Below are positions 25,490-34,065 of a DNA stretch of 64,000 bases, in pieces. The first letter of the stretch is position 1; every line of letters begins with the position of its first letter. Below the pieces are notes generated by a model. That model ran no database searches. It was not told the origin of the DNA and saw only the letters and a list, made by a program, of their open reading frames with translations. Source of the stretch: Bacillus ectoiniformans (GTDB taxonomy: Bacteria > Bacillota > Bacilli > Bacillales > Domibacillaceae); assembly GCF_016908875.1 (NCBI RefSeq), contig NZ_JAFBES010000007.1, positions 83,405 to 147,404 of the forward strand. Direction: 5' to 3'. The translations under genes and the position numbers were made by a program.

Positions 25490-26382
25490 GTTTGGATGAA
25501 ACTGTTGCTCGGCTGCCGCTGAATAGTTAAAAGAATTGAACTGAATAACAAGACAATACCGAGTCCTTGCCAAGCGGTGAGGACGTCTCGGAAAAATAAG
25601 ACACCAATCGCGATCCCCACCACTGGCTCAATCGTTGCAAGCATCGCCGCTTTGCTGGATTCCATTCCTTTTAATCCGGCGGTGTATAAAAGATAGGCAA
25701 ATATGGTCGAAATCAATGCCAGTCCGGCCGCGTTAATGATCACTTGCGGTTTGATAAATAAGTCAGCTTTTTCCCATAAGGCGCTCGTCGGCAGGACAAA
25801 TAGTGTACCGAGCAGCATCGAATACGCCGTAATCGTAAGCGAATGATAGCGGTGGCCGATAAATTTTGAAAAAATCGTGTAGAGTGAGTAAAAAAATCCC
25901 GAGGCTAGTCCCGTCAAGACCGTCAGCAGGGTGATCGCTGTCTCCGCACTTGGCAGCAGTCCCACCGTGAAGGCACAGCCCACAACCATGATAGCGAGAG
26001 CGGCCCATTTTTTAATCGTTAGAGCTTCTTTAAAAACGACTCTTGAAATCAATGTCACAAACACCGGCCCCGTGTAAAGCAGCACCACCGCAAGTGACAG
26101 ATTCGCCTGTTCGATCACACTGAAAAAACAGTAATTAAAAAACGCAATGCTGATGATGCCCGTGCCAATAAAATAAGGAATATCACGCAGGCGAACCTTT
26201 AGCAGCTGCGGGCGAAAAATGAGCAAAAAACTGAATAAAATGAGTGCAGAAACGAAGACACGGATGCCCACCACTTGCCACGGCGTAAACGACCACTTAT
26301 ATAAATAATTGACAAATACCCCGATTACACCCCAGCAGGCCGCCCCGAGGATTACAGATAGATAGGACAAACGTTCAGACAC
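25465..26382 (-). CDS. EamA/DMT family transporter
   Basis: 305 residues and ten membrane helices in two EamA repeats (about 5-140 and 150-290). The start is taken as the GTG at 26382, 7 bases after GGAGGG; an ATG at 26397 coincides with that ribosome site and is unlikely. E-P-V-V-G-I in the second repeat (TIEPVVGIAIGVLFF) is the usual EamA signature. It probably exports or imports a small metabolite. The substrate cannot be inferred from the neighbours. Confidence 0.88.
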   Translation of the reverse strand: MSERLSYLSVILGAACWGVIGVFVNYLYKWSFTPWQVVGIRVFVSALILFSFLLIFRPQLLKVRLRDIPYFIGTGIISIAFFNYCFFSVIEQANLSLAVVLLYTGPVFVTLISRVVFKEALTIKKWAALAIMVVGCAFTVGLLPSAETAITLLTVLTGLASGFFYSLYTIFSKFIGHRYHSLTITAYSMLLGTLFVLPTSALWEKADLFIKPQVIINAAGLALISTIFAYLLYTAGLKGMESSKAAMLATIEPVVGIAIGVLFFRDVLTAWQGLGIVLLFSSILLTIQRQPSNSFIQTKSPRSLN

Positions 26383-26446
26383 AATGACTCCCTCCATTCA
26401 TGATAAGTATACAATAGGTTGGCGGGTAGAGGGTTTGTATCTTAAG

Positions 26447-26477
26447 AGATTGGTTTATTTAACCAATCTTGTTTTTT
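26447..26477 (+). terminator. Orphan terminator on the plus strand
   Basis: AGATTGGTT pairs with AACCAATCT around TATTT and is followed by TGTTTTTT. No plus-strand gene precedes it, so it may end an unseen small or antisense RNA. Confidence 0.6.
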
Positions 26478-26605
26478 GAATGAATGGGTTTTGCAGGGAA
26501 GTATGGATGCGCATAAAACCGTGGAGGAATGATTTCTGGGCGATCAAAGCACAAACACAGGTGATTTTTTGACTCGAATGTTTAGCCTTGAAAGGATTTT
26601 CCTGT

Positions 26606-26633
26606 CATGCAACCGAAAAAATAGCGCATCCTA
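26606..26633 (+). promoter_or_regulatory. Forespore-type (sigma-G/F-like) promoter
   Basis: CATG (26606-26609, YATR form), a 17-base spacer and CATCCTA (26627-26633, CAT-N2-TA form), 22 bases before the start of the SASP-like gene. Confidence 0.4.
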
Positions 26634-26655
26634 CTAATAAAGGAGGGATGTACAG

Positions 26656-26817
26656 ATGGCAAAGCGTAAAGCAGAGCGTAATGCAGCAGAGAAATACAGC
26701 AAAACGCCAAAGGAAAATATTCAGGATACAGAATTTTCCGCTGAGTTTGCGAATGGGGAAGATGCAGCAAAGGGTGCAAACCGCAATTCTAAGCAAGGAC
26801 GTAAGGGCAGAGCGTAA
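26656..26817 (+). CDS. Small basic protein, SASP-like (53 residues)
   Basis: A short gene read from ATG 26656, 7-8 bases after AAAGGAGGG. The longer overlapping frame that includes ATG 26648 would leave only one base to the ribosome site. The product starts MAKRKAERNAAEKYSKTP and ends NSKQGRKGRA: hydrophilic, lysine/arginine-rich, without cysteine or tryptophan. This resembles minor small acid-soluble spore proteins. A forespore-type promoter (CATG-N17-CATCCTA) supports a spore role. No specific Ssp family is recognised. Confidence 0.6.
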   Translation: MAKRKAERNAAEKYSKTPKENIQDTEFSAEFANGEDAAKGANRNSKQGRKGRA

Positions 26818-26919
26818 AGAAGCTAATGGCCCATGCCGTGCGAGTTTATCATGAATTTACCATTTAAATGCAGTCAAGCTCTATGGGGCATTGGGTTAAA
26901 GGTGGTATTCTAAACTAAA

Positions 26920-26962
26920 GGCTATTTTCCACTTAAAAAGCAGGTGGAAAATGGCCTTTTTT
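26920..26962 (+). terminator. Terminator downstream of the SASP-like gene
   Basis: GGCTATTTTCCAC pairs perfectly with GTGGAAAATGGCC (one wobble) and is followed by TTTTTTCTTTT. About 100 bases after the gene. Confidence 0.88.
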
Positions 26963-27079
26963 CTTTTGTTTCAGGATTTTTCGGGTTCGTTTGTACTTTG
27001 CTGTAAAAATAGCAGCGCCTCCTTAAATTTGCATTTTAAGCAGACCCCGCGGTGAGGCTGTTTTATATCCAAGTCTATG

Positions 27080-27478
27080 TTGAATCCTTGAATGTAAAGA
27101 AACCTCTAGGAATGAAAAGAACTGGCCCTGAGTGTAAAGAAACCGCTCCAAATGTATACAACCACTCACTCACTGAAAAGAACCAGTTACTCATTGAAAA
27201 CAAAAGCGTGAATGAAAAGAAGTGGTGCCTGAGCGAAAACAAAGTGGGAGCGAATGAAAAGAACTACACACGAAGTGAAAAGAACACTCGGTGAGTGAAA
27301 ACAAATGAGGTGTGAATGTAAATAAAATACTCTATGAAAAGAACTGAACCCTGAATGAAAAGAAACCTCTGTGAAAGAAAAGAAATTATGCCGGAGCGAA
27401 AACAAAGTGGGAGCGAATGAAAAGAATCTCCAACCAGTGAAAAGAACCAGTTACTCATTAAAAACAAACCCTCATATA
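27080..27478. repeat. Intergenic GAATGAAAAGAA-type repeat array
   Basis: About 20 degenerate copies of NGAATGAAAAGAANC, some as GAGCGAAAACAAAG, spaced about 14-30 bases apart. Larger duplications are inside: AAAGTGGGAGCGAATGAAAA occurs near 27240 and 27402, and GAAAAGAACCAGTTACTCAT near 27176 and 27439. Open frames here (27052-27294, 27264-27500) are not genes. The 710-base gap holds this array plus two terminators. Confidence 0.75.
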
Positions 27479-27483
27479 AAAAC

Positions 27484-27512
27484 TCCCAAGCCGCGTGCAC
27501 TCGCGGCTTGGG
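27484..27512 (-). terminator. treA terminator (minus strand)
   Basis: CCCAAGCCGCG pairs perfectly with CGCGGCTTGGG; on the minus strand AGTTTTTA follows. Confidence 0.85.
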
Positions 27513-27527
27513 GGTTCACTCACATTC

Positions 27528-29198
27528 TTATTTAATTAAATAAACAATCGACTCATACGGACGAAGTGTCAGCTGAGCGAAGTCTGTTGGGGAATCGCTG
27601 TAGTTAGATAACAGCACTTCGCCTGTTGATTTCGCCGCCGCGCCTTCAGGCAGCTCAAACGTCGTTTCTTTCTCATAAAAGTTGTTTACGACCAAAAGCT
27701 GTTCGCCGTTTTCGCCGTGGCGCATGTAAGCGAAGATATCCGGATGGTCAGCAAGCAGCAATTCGAAGCGGCCAGTCGTAATGATGTCATATTCTTTGCG
27801 TAGGCGGATCAGTGCTTGATAGTGATAAAACAGGGAATCTTTATCCGCTAGCGCAGCTTCGGCATTAATCTCTGTATAATTCTTCGCCGGATAAATCCAC
27901 GGTGTGCCAGTCGTAAAGCCGGCGTTTTCTTCGCTGTTCCACTGAACAGGCGTCCGGGAATTGTCGCGTGATTTATGACGCAGAATCTCCAGTACTTCGT
28001 CTTCTGATTTCCCTTGCTCTAATAAAATATTGTACATATTCAAGGACTCTACATCGCGGTACTCATCAATCGATGTAAATTTCGGGTTCGTCATGCCGAA
28101 TTCTTCGCCTTGGTAAATGTAAGGTGTGCCTTGCATCATATGGATCAATGTCGCAAGCATTTTGCCGGACTCCCGATGGTACTCGCCGTCATTTCCGTAG
28201 CGGGAGACGACGCGCGGCTGATCGTGGTTGCACCAGAACAGGGCATTCCAGCCGCCGCCTTTGTTCATTTCCACTTGCCACGTGGATAAAATATCCTTCA
28301 GCTTCTGAAAATCCACGTCGGCAAGCGCCCATTTTTCACCGTTTGGGTAATCAACCTTTAGATGGTGGAAGTTGAACGTCATGCTTAATTCTTCGCGTTC
28401 AGGATTCGAATATTTGATACAGTGGTCAATTGTCGTAGAAGACATTTCCCCGACCGTCAGCATGTCATATTTTGAAAACACTTCCTGATTCATTTCATGG
28501 ATGTACTCATGCACTTTCGGACCGTCTGTGTAAAAGCGGCGGCCGTCGCCATCACCGGTTTCATCTGGAAACTCCTGATTTTTCGAAATTAAGTTAATCA
28601 CGTCTAAACGGAAGCCATCGATGCCTTTTTCCGCCCAGAAGCGAATCATTTCATAGACTTTTTCGCGAACGGTTTCGTTTTTCCAGTTCAAATCAGCTTG
28701 TGTGACGTCAAACAGGTGAAGATAGTATTGGCCGGTCTCAGGGTCAAGCTGCCAGGCATTGCCGCCGAATTTGGACTCCCAGTTAGTTGGCGCTCCACCA
28801 TTTTTGCCGTCCTTCCAAATATAAAAATCACGGTATGGATTGTCTTTTGACTTGCGCGATTCGATGAACCACTCATGCTCGGTTGACGTATGGTTCACGA
28901 CAATATCCATAATAATTTTGATGCCGCGGTCATGCGCTTCATTTAATAATTTTTCAAACTCTTCCATCGTTCCGTACTCTTCATGTAGCGAATAGTAATC
29001 GCTAATGTCATAGCCGTTGTCGTTTTGTGGGGATTTATAAATCGGCGTCAGCCAGATGACATCGATGCCGAGCTCTTTTAAATAATCTAACTTCTCAGTA
29101 ATGCCGTTAATGTCCCCGACGCCATTTCCCGTCGTGTCGTTAAAGCTCTTCGGATAAATTTGATAGACGACAGATTTTTTCCACCATGGTTGTTTCAT
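27528..29198 (-). CDS. treA: Trehalose-6-phosphate hydrolase (alpha,alpha-phosphotrehalase) TreA
   Basis: 556 residues, a GH13 alpha-amylase-superfamily enzyme. The barrel motifs are present: DIVVNHTS, GFRLDVINLI (nucleophile Asp), VGEMSS (acid Glu) and FWCNHDQPR (third Asp). It begins WWKKSVVYQIYPKSFNDTTGNGVGD, as in TreA/TreC. It hydrolyses trehalose-6-phosphate to glucose and glucose-6-phosphate after PTS uptake by TreP. It lies 53 bases after treP, with a hairpin in between that may reduce its expression. Confidence 0.94.
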   Translation of the reverse strand: MKQPWWKKSVVYQIYPKSFNDTTGNGVGDINGITEKLDYLKELGIDVIWLTPIYKSPQNDNGYDISDYYSLHEEYGTMEEFEKLLNEAHDRGIKIIMDIVVNHTSTEHEWFIESRKSKDNPYRDFYIWKDGKNGGAPTNWESKFGGNAWQLDPETGQYYLHLFDVTQADLNWKNETVREKVYEMIRFWAEKGIDGFRLDVINLISKNQEFPDETGDGDGRRFYTDGPKVHEYIHEMNQEVFSKYDMLTVGEMSSTTIDHCIKYSNPEREELSMTFNFHHLKVDYPNGEKWALADVDFQKLKDILSTWQVEMNKGGGWNALFWCNHDQPRVVSRYGNDGEYHRESGKMLATLIHMMQGTPYIYQGEEFGMTNPKFTSIDEYRDVESLNMYNILLEQGKSEDEVLEILRHKSRDNSRTPVQWNSEENAGFTTGTPWIYPAKNYTEINAEAALADKDSLFYHYQALIRLRKEYDIITTGRFELLLADHPDIFAYMRHGENGEQLLVVNNFYEKETTFELPEGAAAKSTGEVLLSNYSDSPTDFAQLTLRPYESIVYLIK

Positions 29199-29211
29199 GT
29201 ATAGCCCTCCT

Positions 29212-29244
29212 AAAAAAGAAGGGTGACACTGTAGAGGTCACCCT
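29212..29244 (-). terminator. Intercistronic hairpin between treP and treA
   Basis: On the minus strand AGGGTGAC pairs with GTCACCCT and is followed by TCTTTTTT, then the treA ribosome site. Probably a partial terminator setting the treP:treA ratio. Confidence 0.65.
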
Positions 29245-29251
29245 GGTTGAT

Positions 29252-30688
29252 TTATTTGTTTCGTTTATGTGTAATTAATCCCCAGGCAAATGTCAGAGCG
29301 AATGGAACGACAATAACGATCGCCATGCCAAGTCCGAAAATGCCCCAGAATTCACGTTTGATGGAAAGAATGCCCGGCACACCACCGACTCCAATAGAGG
29401 AAGCAAGCACAGTGTTTGCGGCTAAAATTAATCCGGCAATCGCTGAACCAATTAAAGCGGCGATAAACGGATAGCGGTAGCGGAGGTTGACCCCGAACAG
29501 GGCAGGCTCCGTAATACCAAGCCAAGCAGAAATACCTGATGCACTGGCTAGTCCGCGCAGTTTTTCATTATCACGGTGAATAACAAATGTCAGAGCGAAC
29601 ATCGCGAAGGCAGATGCACCTTGTGCAATATTTGATAGAGCGAGAATTGGCCACAAGAACGTTCCGTTTAACGAGCTTCCGATCAGCTGCAGATCCACCG
29701 GCAAGAACGTGTGATGCATACCTGTAATAACAAGCACCGCGTAGAAGCCGCCGTAGATCAAGCCGCCTAACCAGCCGAAGTTTTCAAAGATCCAAATGAC
29801 GCCATCTGTAATTAAATTACCTAGTGCGAACGTTAATGGTCCAATAGCGATAAATGCTAAGAAGCCGGTTACAAGCAATGTCACAGGCGCCACAACTAAC
29901 AATTTGATGGAATCAGGCACTTTACGGTTTAAGAACTGCTCTATTTTCGCCAAAATATAAGAAGCAAATAATACAGGAAGCACTTGGCCTTGGTAACCAA
30001 TCGATTCAACCGTTAAGCCGAATAAATTCCAAGTCGGCACTTCACCAGCAAGTTTGGCATCCGGGTATGCGTAGGCACTTAATAGATCCGGGTGAACGAG
30101 AATCAGTCCAAGCACAATCCCAAGGAGCGGACTGCCGCCGAACCGCTGAACGGCTGACCATCCAATTAATGCAGGAAGGAAGATAAAGGCGGTGTTCGCA
30201 ATCAGGTTAATGACTTTCGCTAAATCTGCCCATTGCGGGTACACATCAATTAACGATTTCCCTTCATAAAAAATATCAGGACCAGCTAAAATATTATTTA
30301 ATCCAAGAAGTAAACCAGCTGTAACGATGGCAGGTAAAATCGGGATAAAAATATCAGCTAAAGTTTTCACCGCTTTTTGCAGCGGATTCAGCTTTTCACT
30401 GGCCGCATTCTTTACATCTTCCTTCGATGCTTCTTGAATGCCGGTTTCATCGGCTAAAATCCGGTAAGCCTTGTCCACCATGCCTTGTCCGATCACGATT
30501 TGGTACTGGCCGTTTGTTGAGAAGGATCCCTTCACAATATCCACTGCTTCGAGCTTCTCTGTATCCACTAAGCTTTCATCGTTTAAAACTAACCGAAGAC
30601 GCGTCACGCAATGGGTGGCTGTATGAATATTCTCTTTGCCGCCGATTGCATCGATAATCTGCAAAACCGACTCTTTTGTCACACTCAT
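29252..30688 (-). CDS. treP: PTS trehalose transporter subunit EIIBC, TreP
   Basis: 478 residues. The EIIB domain (about 1-85) has its phosphocysteine in HCVTRLRL. A membrane EIIC domain (about 105-470) has ten or so helices and the motif GITEPALFGVNLR. There is no EIIA domain, as is usual for Bacillus TreP, which borrows EIIA from the glucose system. It takes up trehalose as trehalose-6-phosphate. The ribosome site AGGAGGG is well placed. The promoter at 30803-30831 is overlapped by TreR operators. Confidence 0.94.
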   Translation of the reverse strand: MSVTKESVLQIIDAIGGKENIHTATHCVTRLRLVLNDESLVDTEKLEAVDIVKGSFSTNGQYQIVIGQGMVDKAYRILADETGIQEASKEDVKNAASEKLNPLQKAVKTLADIFIPILPAIVTAGLLLGLNNILAGPDIFYEGKSLIDVYPQWADLAKVINLIANTAFIFLPALIGWSAVQRFGGSPLLGIVLGLILVHPDLLSAYAYPDAKLAGEVPTWNLFGLTVESIGYQGQVLPVLFASYILAKIEQFLNRKVPDSIKLLVVAPVTLLVTGFLAFIAIGPLTFALGNLITDGVIWIFENFGWLGGLIYGGFYAVLVITGMHHTFLPVDLQLIGSSLNGTFLWPILALSNIAQGASAFAMFALTFVIHRDNEKLRGLASASGISAWLGITEPALFGVNLRYRYPFIAALIGSAIAGLILAANTVLASSIGVGGVPGILSIKREFWGIFGLGMAIVIVVPFALTFAWGLITHKRNK

Positions 30689-30779
30689 GGTCGTTCCCTC
30701 CTAGTCGTTTAATCTATACATTTAAATTTGCCCCAAAAAGGTGTGAAAGAAACAGAAAGATGAAATCCTGTTAAAATAG

Positions 30780-30823
30780 TTGTATATACAGGATCTAAGT
30801 TAATTTTATTCCTGTATATACAA
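30780..30823 (-). promoter_or_regulatory. Two TreR operators
   Basis: TTGTATATACAGG (30780-30792) and the inverted CCTGTATATACAAG (30811-30824) match the known Bacillus tre operator core TTGTATATACAA. One lies in the promoter spacer and the other just after the -10. Confidence 0.85.
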
Positions 30824-30831
30824 GAAGTCAA
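30803..30831 (-). promoter_or_regulatory. treP sigma-A promoter
   Basis: On the minus strand TTGACT (30831-30826), a 17-base spacer and TAAAAT (30808-30803). A cre-like half-site, TGAAAGCGGTTCAC, lies just upstream (30839-30852), suggesting but not proving catabolite control. Confidence 0.75.
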
Positions 30832-31013
30832 TCAATAAGTGAACCGCTTTCATTTTTTTGTCACAACTCATGAAAAAAGTCGATTATTCGGTACTTTTTG
30901 TTTTTCAGCTAAAAATAGTGCAAAAGGAAAGTCTTTCTTATAAAATAAGGGGAGTATCTTTTAACAGAAAAAAATGTTCAGATTCAGGCTGAATAATAAA
31001 GGCAGGTAAAAAT

Positions 31014-31865
31014 ATGAAAACGGCAATTGTAACGGATAGTACAGCCTATCTTCCGAAAGAATTGCGCGACCAGTTAAACATACATATGATCCCGCTCAGC
31101 GTCGTATTTGGCGAAGAAATTTTCCGTGAAGAGCTGGATATTACAGAAGAAGCTTTTTATGAAAAGGTCAGAACAGAAGAAAAGCTTCCAACAACTTCGC
31201 AGCCGCCGATCGGGGAATTCGTCAAGCTCTATGAGGAACTTTCGAAGGAATATGATGCGGTGGTTGGGGTTTACTTATCAAGCGGCATCAGCGGAACCTT
31301 TCAAACGTCACAGTCAGCTGCTGAATTAGTAGAAGGATTGGACGTCCGTTCCTTTGACTCGGAATTAAGCTGCGGACCGCAGGCGTTCTATGTGCTGAGA
31401 GCGGCGGAACTGGCGAATGAAGGCAAGGGTCCGGATGAGATTATGGCTGAGCTAACTGACATGCAACCGTCTGTCAGAGCGTACTTTATGGTGGACGACT
31501 TGAACCATTTAAAACGCGGTGGACGCTTAAGCGGTGCGCAGGCGTTAATTGGCGGCTTGCTGCAAGTTAAGCCAATTCTCCATTTCTCTGAGAAAAAAAT
31601 CGTTCCATTTGAAAAAATCCGCACAAGCAAGAAAGCGTTGAAGCGCGTAGAGGATTTATTCGCTGAAGAGTATCAAAAAGGGGAGCCCTTGGATGCAACG
31701 GTGATCCATGGAAATCGCGAAGTAGAAGGGCAAGCATGGATGGAGAAACTTCAAGCGCAGTTTCCTGAGGCGAATTTCCGCTTAACGTACTTCGGTCCAG
31801 TGGTCGGCACCCACTTAGGGGAAGGGTCGTTCGGATTAGGCTGGAGCAAAAAACGCATTAAATAA
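31014..31865 (+). CDS. degV: DegV family fatty-acid-binding protein
   Basis: 283 residues. It begins KTAIVTDSTAYLPKEL, the DegV signature. YLSSGISGTFQTSQSA and DDLNHLKRGGRLSGAQALIGGLLQVKPIL are further family motifs. DegV/FakB-like proteins bind a fatty acid and present it to the kinase FakA. Its position after degSU is as in B. subtilis (yviA), though here a tre/luxS block lies in between. A terminator follows. Confidence 0.9.
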   Translation: MKTAIVTDSTAYLPKELRDQLNIHMIPLSVVFGEEIFREELDITEEAFYEKVRTEEKLPTTSQPPIGEFVKLYEELSKEYDAVVGVYLSSGISGTFQTSQSAAELVEGLDVRSFDSELSCGPQAFYVLRAAELANEGKGPDEIMAELTDMQPSVRAYFMVDDLNHLKRGGRLSGAQALIGGLLQVKPILHFSEKKIVPFEKIRTSKKALKRVEDLFAEEYQKGEPLDATVIHGNREVEGQAWMEKLQAQFPEANFRLTYFGPVVGTHLGEGSFGLGWSKKRIK

Positions 31866-31876
31866 TAATAATTGAA

Positions 31877-31906
31877 GGCAGAACATCACCCATGTTCTGT
31901 CTTTTT
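31877..31906 (+). terminator. degV terminator
   Basis: GGCAGAACAT pairs with ATGTTCTGTC around CACCC-like loop and is followed by TTTTT. Confidence 0.85.
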
Positions 31907-31941
31907 ATATGGTAAAATGAGACAGAAAGGATGTGTATAAT

Positions 31942-33288
31942 TTGATAGATTCTTCTTACTTCAGCGGACGTGACCTGCTCCGCGACTCCTTGTCGTTTTC
32001 TCCAGATTCTCCTCATTTAACATTTCACCCTGGCATCACATTTACTCACCAAAAACCGCGCTGCGAACGATGCGGCAATCAACAGGTTCATTTATTTGCT
32101 TCATTTCCATGTTCACGCTGTCAAAAAGAATGCCTCTATTGCCGAAATTGTATTATGATGGGGCGAGTTGCGGAATGCTCTGAGCTTGTACGCTGGACGG
32201 GGCCTATACCTGATCATCCTGTGAGCGCAGGTGAGCTTCATTGGAAAGGCCAGTTATCAGATGGTCAGCAAGCGGCTTCAGATGCGGTGGTTTTAGCGAT
32301 TGAAAGTCAAAATGAGCTGCTAGTTTGGGCGGTCTGCGGTGCCGGGAAAACTGAGGTGTTGTTCCATGGAATAGCCGCTGCGCTAAAAGCCAATCAGCGC
32401 GTCTGCCTCGCTACTCCAAGAACCGATGTTGTCTTAGAACTAGCACCCCGTCTTCAAGAAGTTTTTCCCCATCTCGAAGTCGCTGCTTTGTATGGCGGCA
32501 GTCCCGACCGCGACAAATACAGTCCACTTGTTATTACTACTACCCATCAATTGTTCCGCTATCACCAAGCCTTCGACGTCATGGTTGTCGATGAAGTCGA
32601 TGCCTTCCCTTACACGCTTGATCCTACACTCCACTATGCTGTTAAAAAATCTCGAAAACCGTCATCTGCTCTCATCTATTTAACCGCGACCCCAAGCTTG
32701 GAGTGGCAAGAGGAATGCCAGTCGGGGAAAAGAAATGTTGTCACGATTCCCGCGAGATTCCACCGCCATCCGCTTCCTGTTCCTGAAATGCAGTGGATTG
32801 GCCGCTGGAAGAAAGCGATTGATAAAGGCAAGCTGCCGGCGGTTTTGGAAAAATGGGTGAGTGAGCGACTTGCGATTAAAAAGCCGGTTCTCGTCTTTTT
32901 CCCGCACATTGAAACGATGGAAAAAGCGTTGCCGATCTTCCAAACACTCGACCCCCGAATTCAATCCGTTCATTCAGAAGACCCCGACAGGAAAGAAAAA
33001 GTCAATCAAATGAGGAAACAGGAGATGCCTTTGTTGCTGACGACCACGATTTTAGAACGAGGAGTGACAATTACGAATGTCGATGTGGCGGTTGTTGGAG
33101 CGGAAGACGACACGTTTACAGAAAGTGCGCTCGTGCAAATTTCCGGAAGGGCAGGGAGAAAAGCGGACTTTCCGGACGGAAACATTACCTTTTTTCACTT
33201 TGGCCGCACGAATGCGATGCTACAGGCGATTTCACATATTGAACGGATGAACAAGCAAGGCCGGGAGCGGAGGCTGATTGACGGATGA
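31942..33288 (+). CDS. comFA: DNA uptake helicase/translocase ComFA
   Basis: About 448 residues. An N-terminal four-cysteine zinc region (CERCGNQQ ... CSRCQKECLYCRNC) precedes a superfamily 2 helicase core. Walker A is AVCGAGKTE, the DEVD box VVDEVDAFPY and motif III TATPS. It drives single-stranded DNA import during competence at the membrane. The start is ambiguous: TTG 31942 has AAAGGA 10 bases upstream, while GTG 31933 is too close to that site. comFC follows with a 4-base overlap, and comFB, found between them in B. subtilis, is absent. Confidence 0.93.
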   Translation: MIDSSYFSGRDLLRDSLSFSPDSPHLTFHPGITFTHQKPRCERCGNQQVHLFASFPCSRCQKECLYCRNCIMMGRVAECSELVRWTGPIPDHPVSAGELHWKGQLSDGQQAASDAVVLAIESQNELLVWAVCGAGKTEVLFHGIAAALKANQRVCLATPRTDVVLELAPRLQEVFPHLEVAALYGGSPDRDKYSPLVITTTHQLFRYHQAFDVMVVDEVDAFPYTLDPTLHYAVKKSRKPSSALIYLTATPSLEWQEECQSGKRNVVTIPARFHRHPLPVPEMQWIGRWKKAIDKGKLPAVLEKWVSERLAIKKPVLVFFPHIETMEKALPIFQTLDPRIQSVHSEDPDRKEKVNQMRKQEMPLLLTTTILERGVTITNVDVAVVGAEDDTFTESALVQISGRAGRKADFPDGNITFFHFGRTNAMLQAISHIERMNKQGRERRLIDG

Positions 33289-33989
33289 GCCATTGTTTAT
33301 ATTGTGGAAATGAACAGACGGGATCGATGAATTGGAGAAGGTTTTTGCTGGCAGAGGAAGAGCCGCTTTTATGTGCCGATTGTCTAAAAGGGTTTGAGCG
33401 AATTGAAGGCACACGCTGCCAGATCTGCTCACGCTCACTAGATGGGTTACCGGATGCCTATGTCGCAGGGGATTGCTGTCGGGATTGTGCCGAGTGGGAA
33501 AAAGACCCCGAATACAAAAGTGTGTTAAGCGGCAATCAGTCTATTTTCACCTACAATGGTCAGATGAAAGAATTCATCGCCCAATTAAAATATCGAGGGG
33601 ACTACGTTCTCGCCCACTGTTTTGCAGATGAGATTCGCCGGGCGATCAAAACAGAAGATTATGACCTGCTTACTGTCATTCCGCTAAGCAAAGAGCGAGA
33701 GTGGGAGCGGGGCTTTAATCAGGCAAAGGCACTCGTGGTGTGTGCTGGATTAGAGGTAACAGATACACTCAAGCGGCTGCATACAGAAAAACAGTCGAAG
33801 AAAACCCGGACCGAGCGTATTCATCTTCCGGAAGTATTTCTCCCAGCCGATCAACTTGCTGTTCAGGGTAAAAAAATCCTGATTATAGACGATATATACA
33901 CGACGGGCTCCACCATTCGCCACGCGGCACTTGTGCTGAAGCAGGCGGGAGCTGCCAGTGTGAGATCGTTTACACTGTCTCGAGGATGA
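33285..33989 (+). CDS. comFC: Competence protein ComFC (phosphoribosyltransferase-like)
   Basis: 234 residues. An N-terminal zinc finger (CLYCGNEQ ... CADC ... CQICSR ... CCRDC) is followed by a phosphoribosyltransferase-like domain with the PRPP motif ILIIDDIYTTGSTI near 195-208. Required for natural transformation; related to GntX/ComF. It overlaps comFA by 4 bases. The next genes are the flagellar yvyF-flgM, as in other Bacillus. Confidence 0.93.
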   Translation: MSHCLYCGNEQTGSMNWRRFLLAEEEPLLCADCLKGFERIEGTRCQICSRSLDGLPDAYVAGDCCRDCAEWEKDPEYKSVLSGNQSIFTYNGQMKEFIAQLKYRGDYVLAHCFADEIRRAIKTEDYDLLTVIPLSKEREWERGFNQAKALVVCAGLEVTDTLKRLHTEKQSKKTRTERIHLPEVFLPADQLAVQGKKILIIDDIYTTGSTIRHAALVLKQAGAASVRSFTLSRG

Positions 33990-34065
33990 AAAAAGAGCCA
34001 GCTATTGCACTTAGTCTATAAGACTCATAAAATAAGAATACGATGAATTTTTTGGGGGAATGAAA

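Noticed and set aside
26588..26854. 88-codon plus-strand frame overlapping the SASP-like gene
   Set aside because: Its first credible ATG is one base from the ribosome site, while ATG 26656 in another frame has correct spacing and a spore-protein-like product.
27080..27478. CRISPR array
   Set aside because: Units are degenerate, spacing of about 14-30 bases is irregular, spacers are not unique and no cas genes are nearby.
27052..27500. Open frames on both strands through the GAATGAAAAGAA array
   Set aside because: The translations simply reflect the purine-rich repeats; no ribosome sites, and the frames end in the treA terminator.
30839..30852. Catabolite repression (cre) site at treP
   Set aside because: TGAAAGCGGTTCAC matches only the left half of the consensus well; mentioned with the promoter but not called as a separate site.
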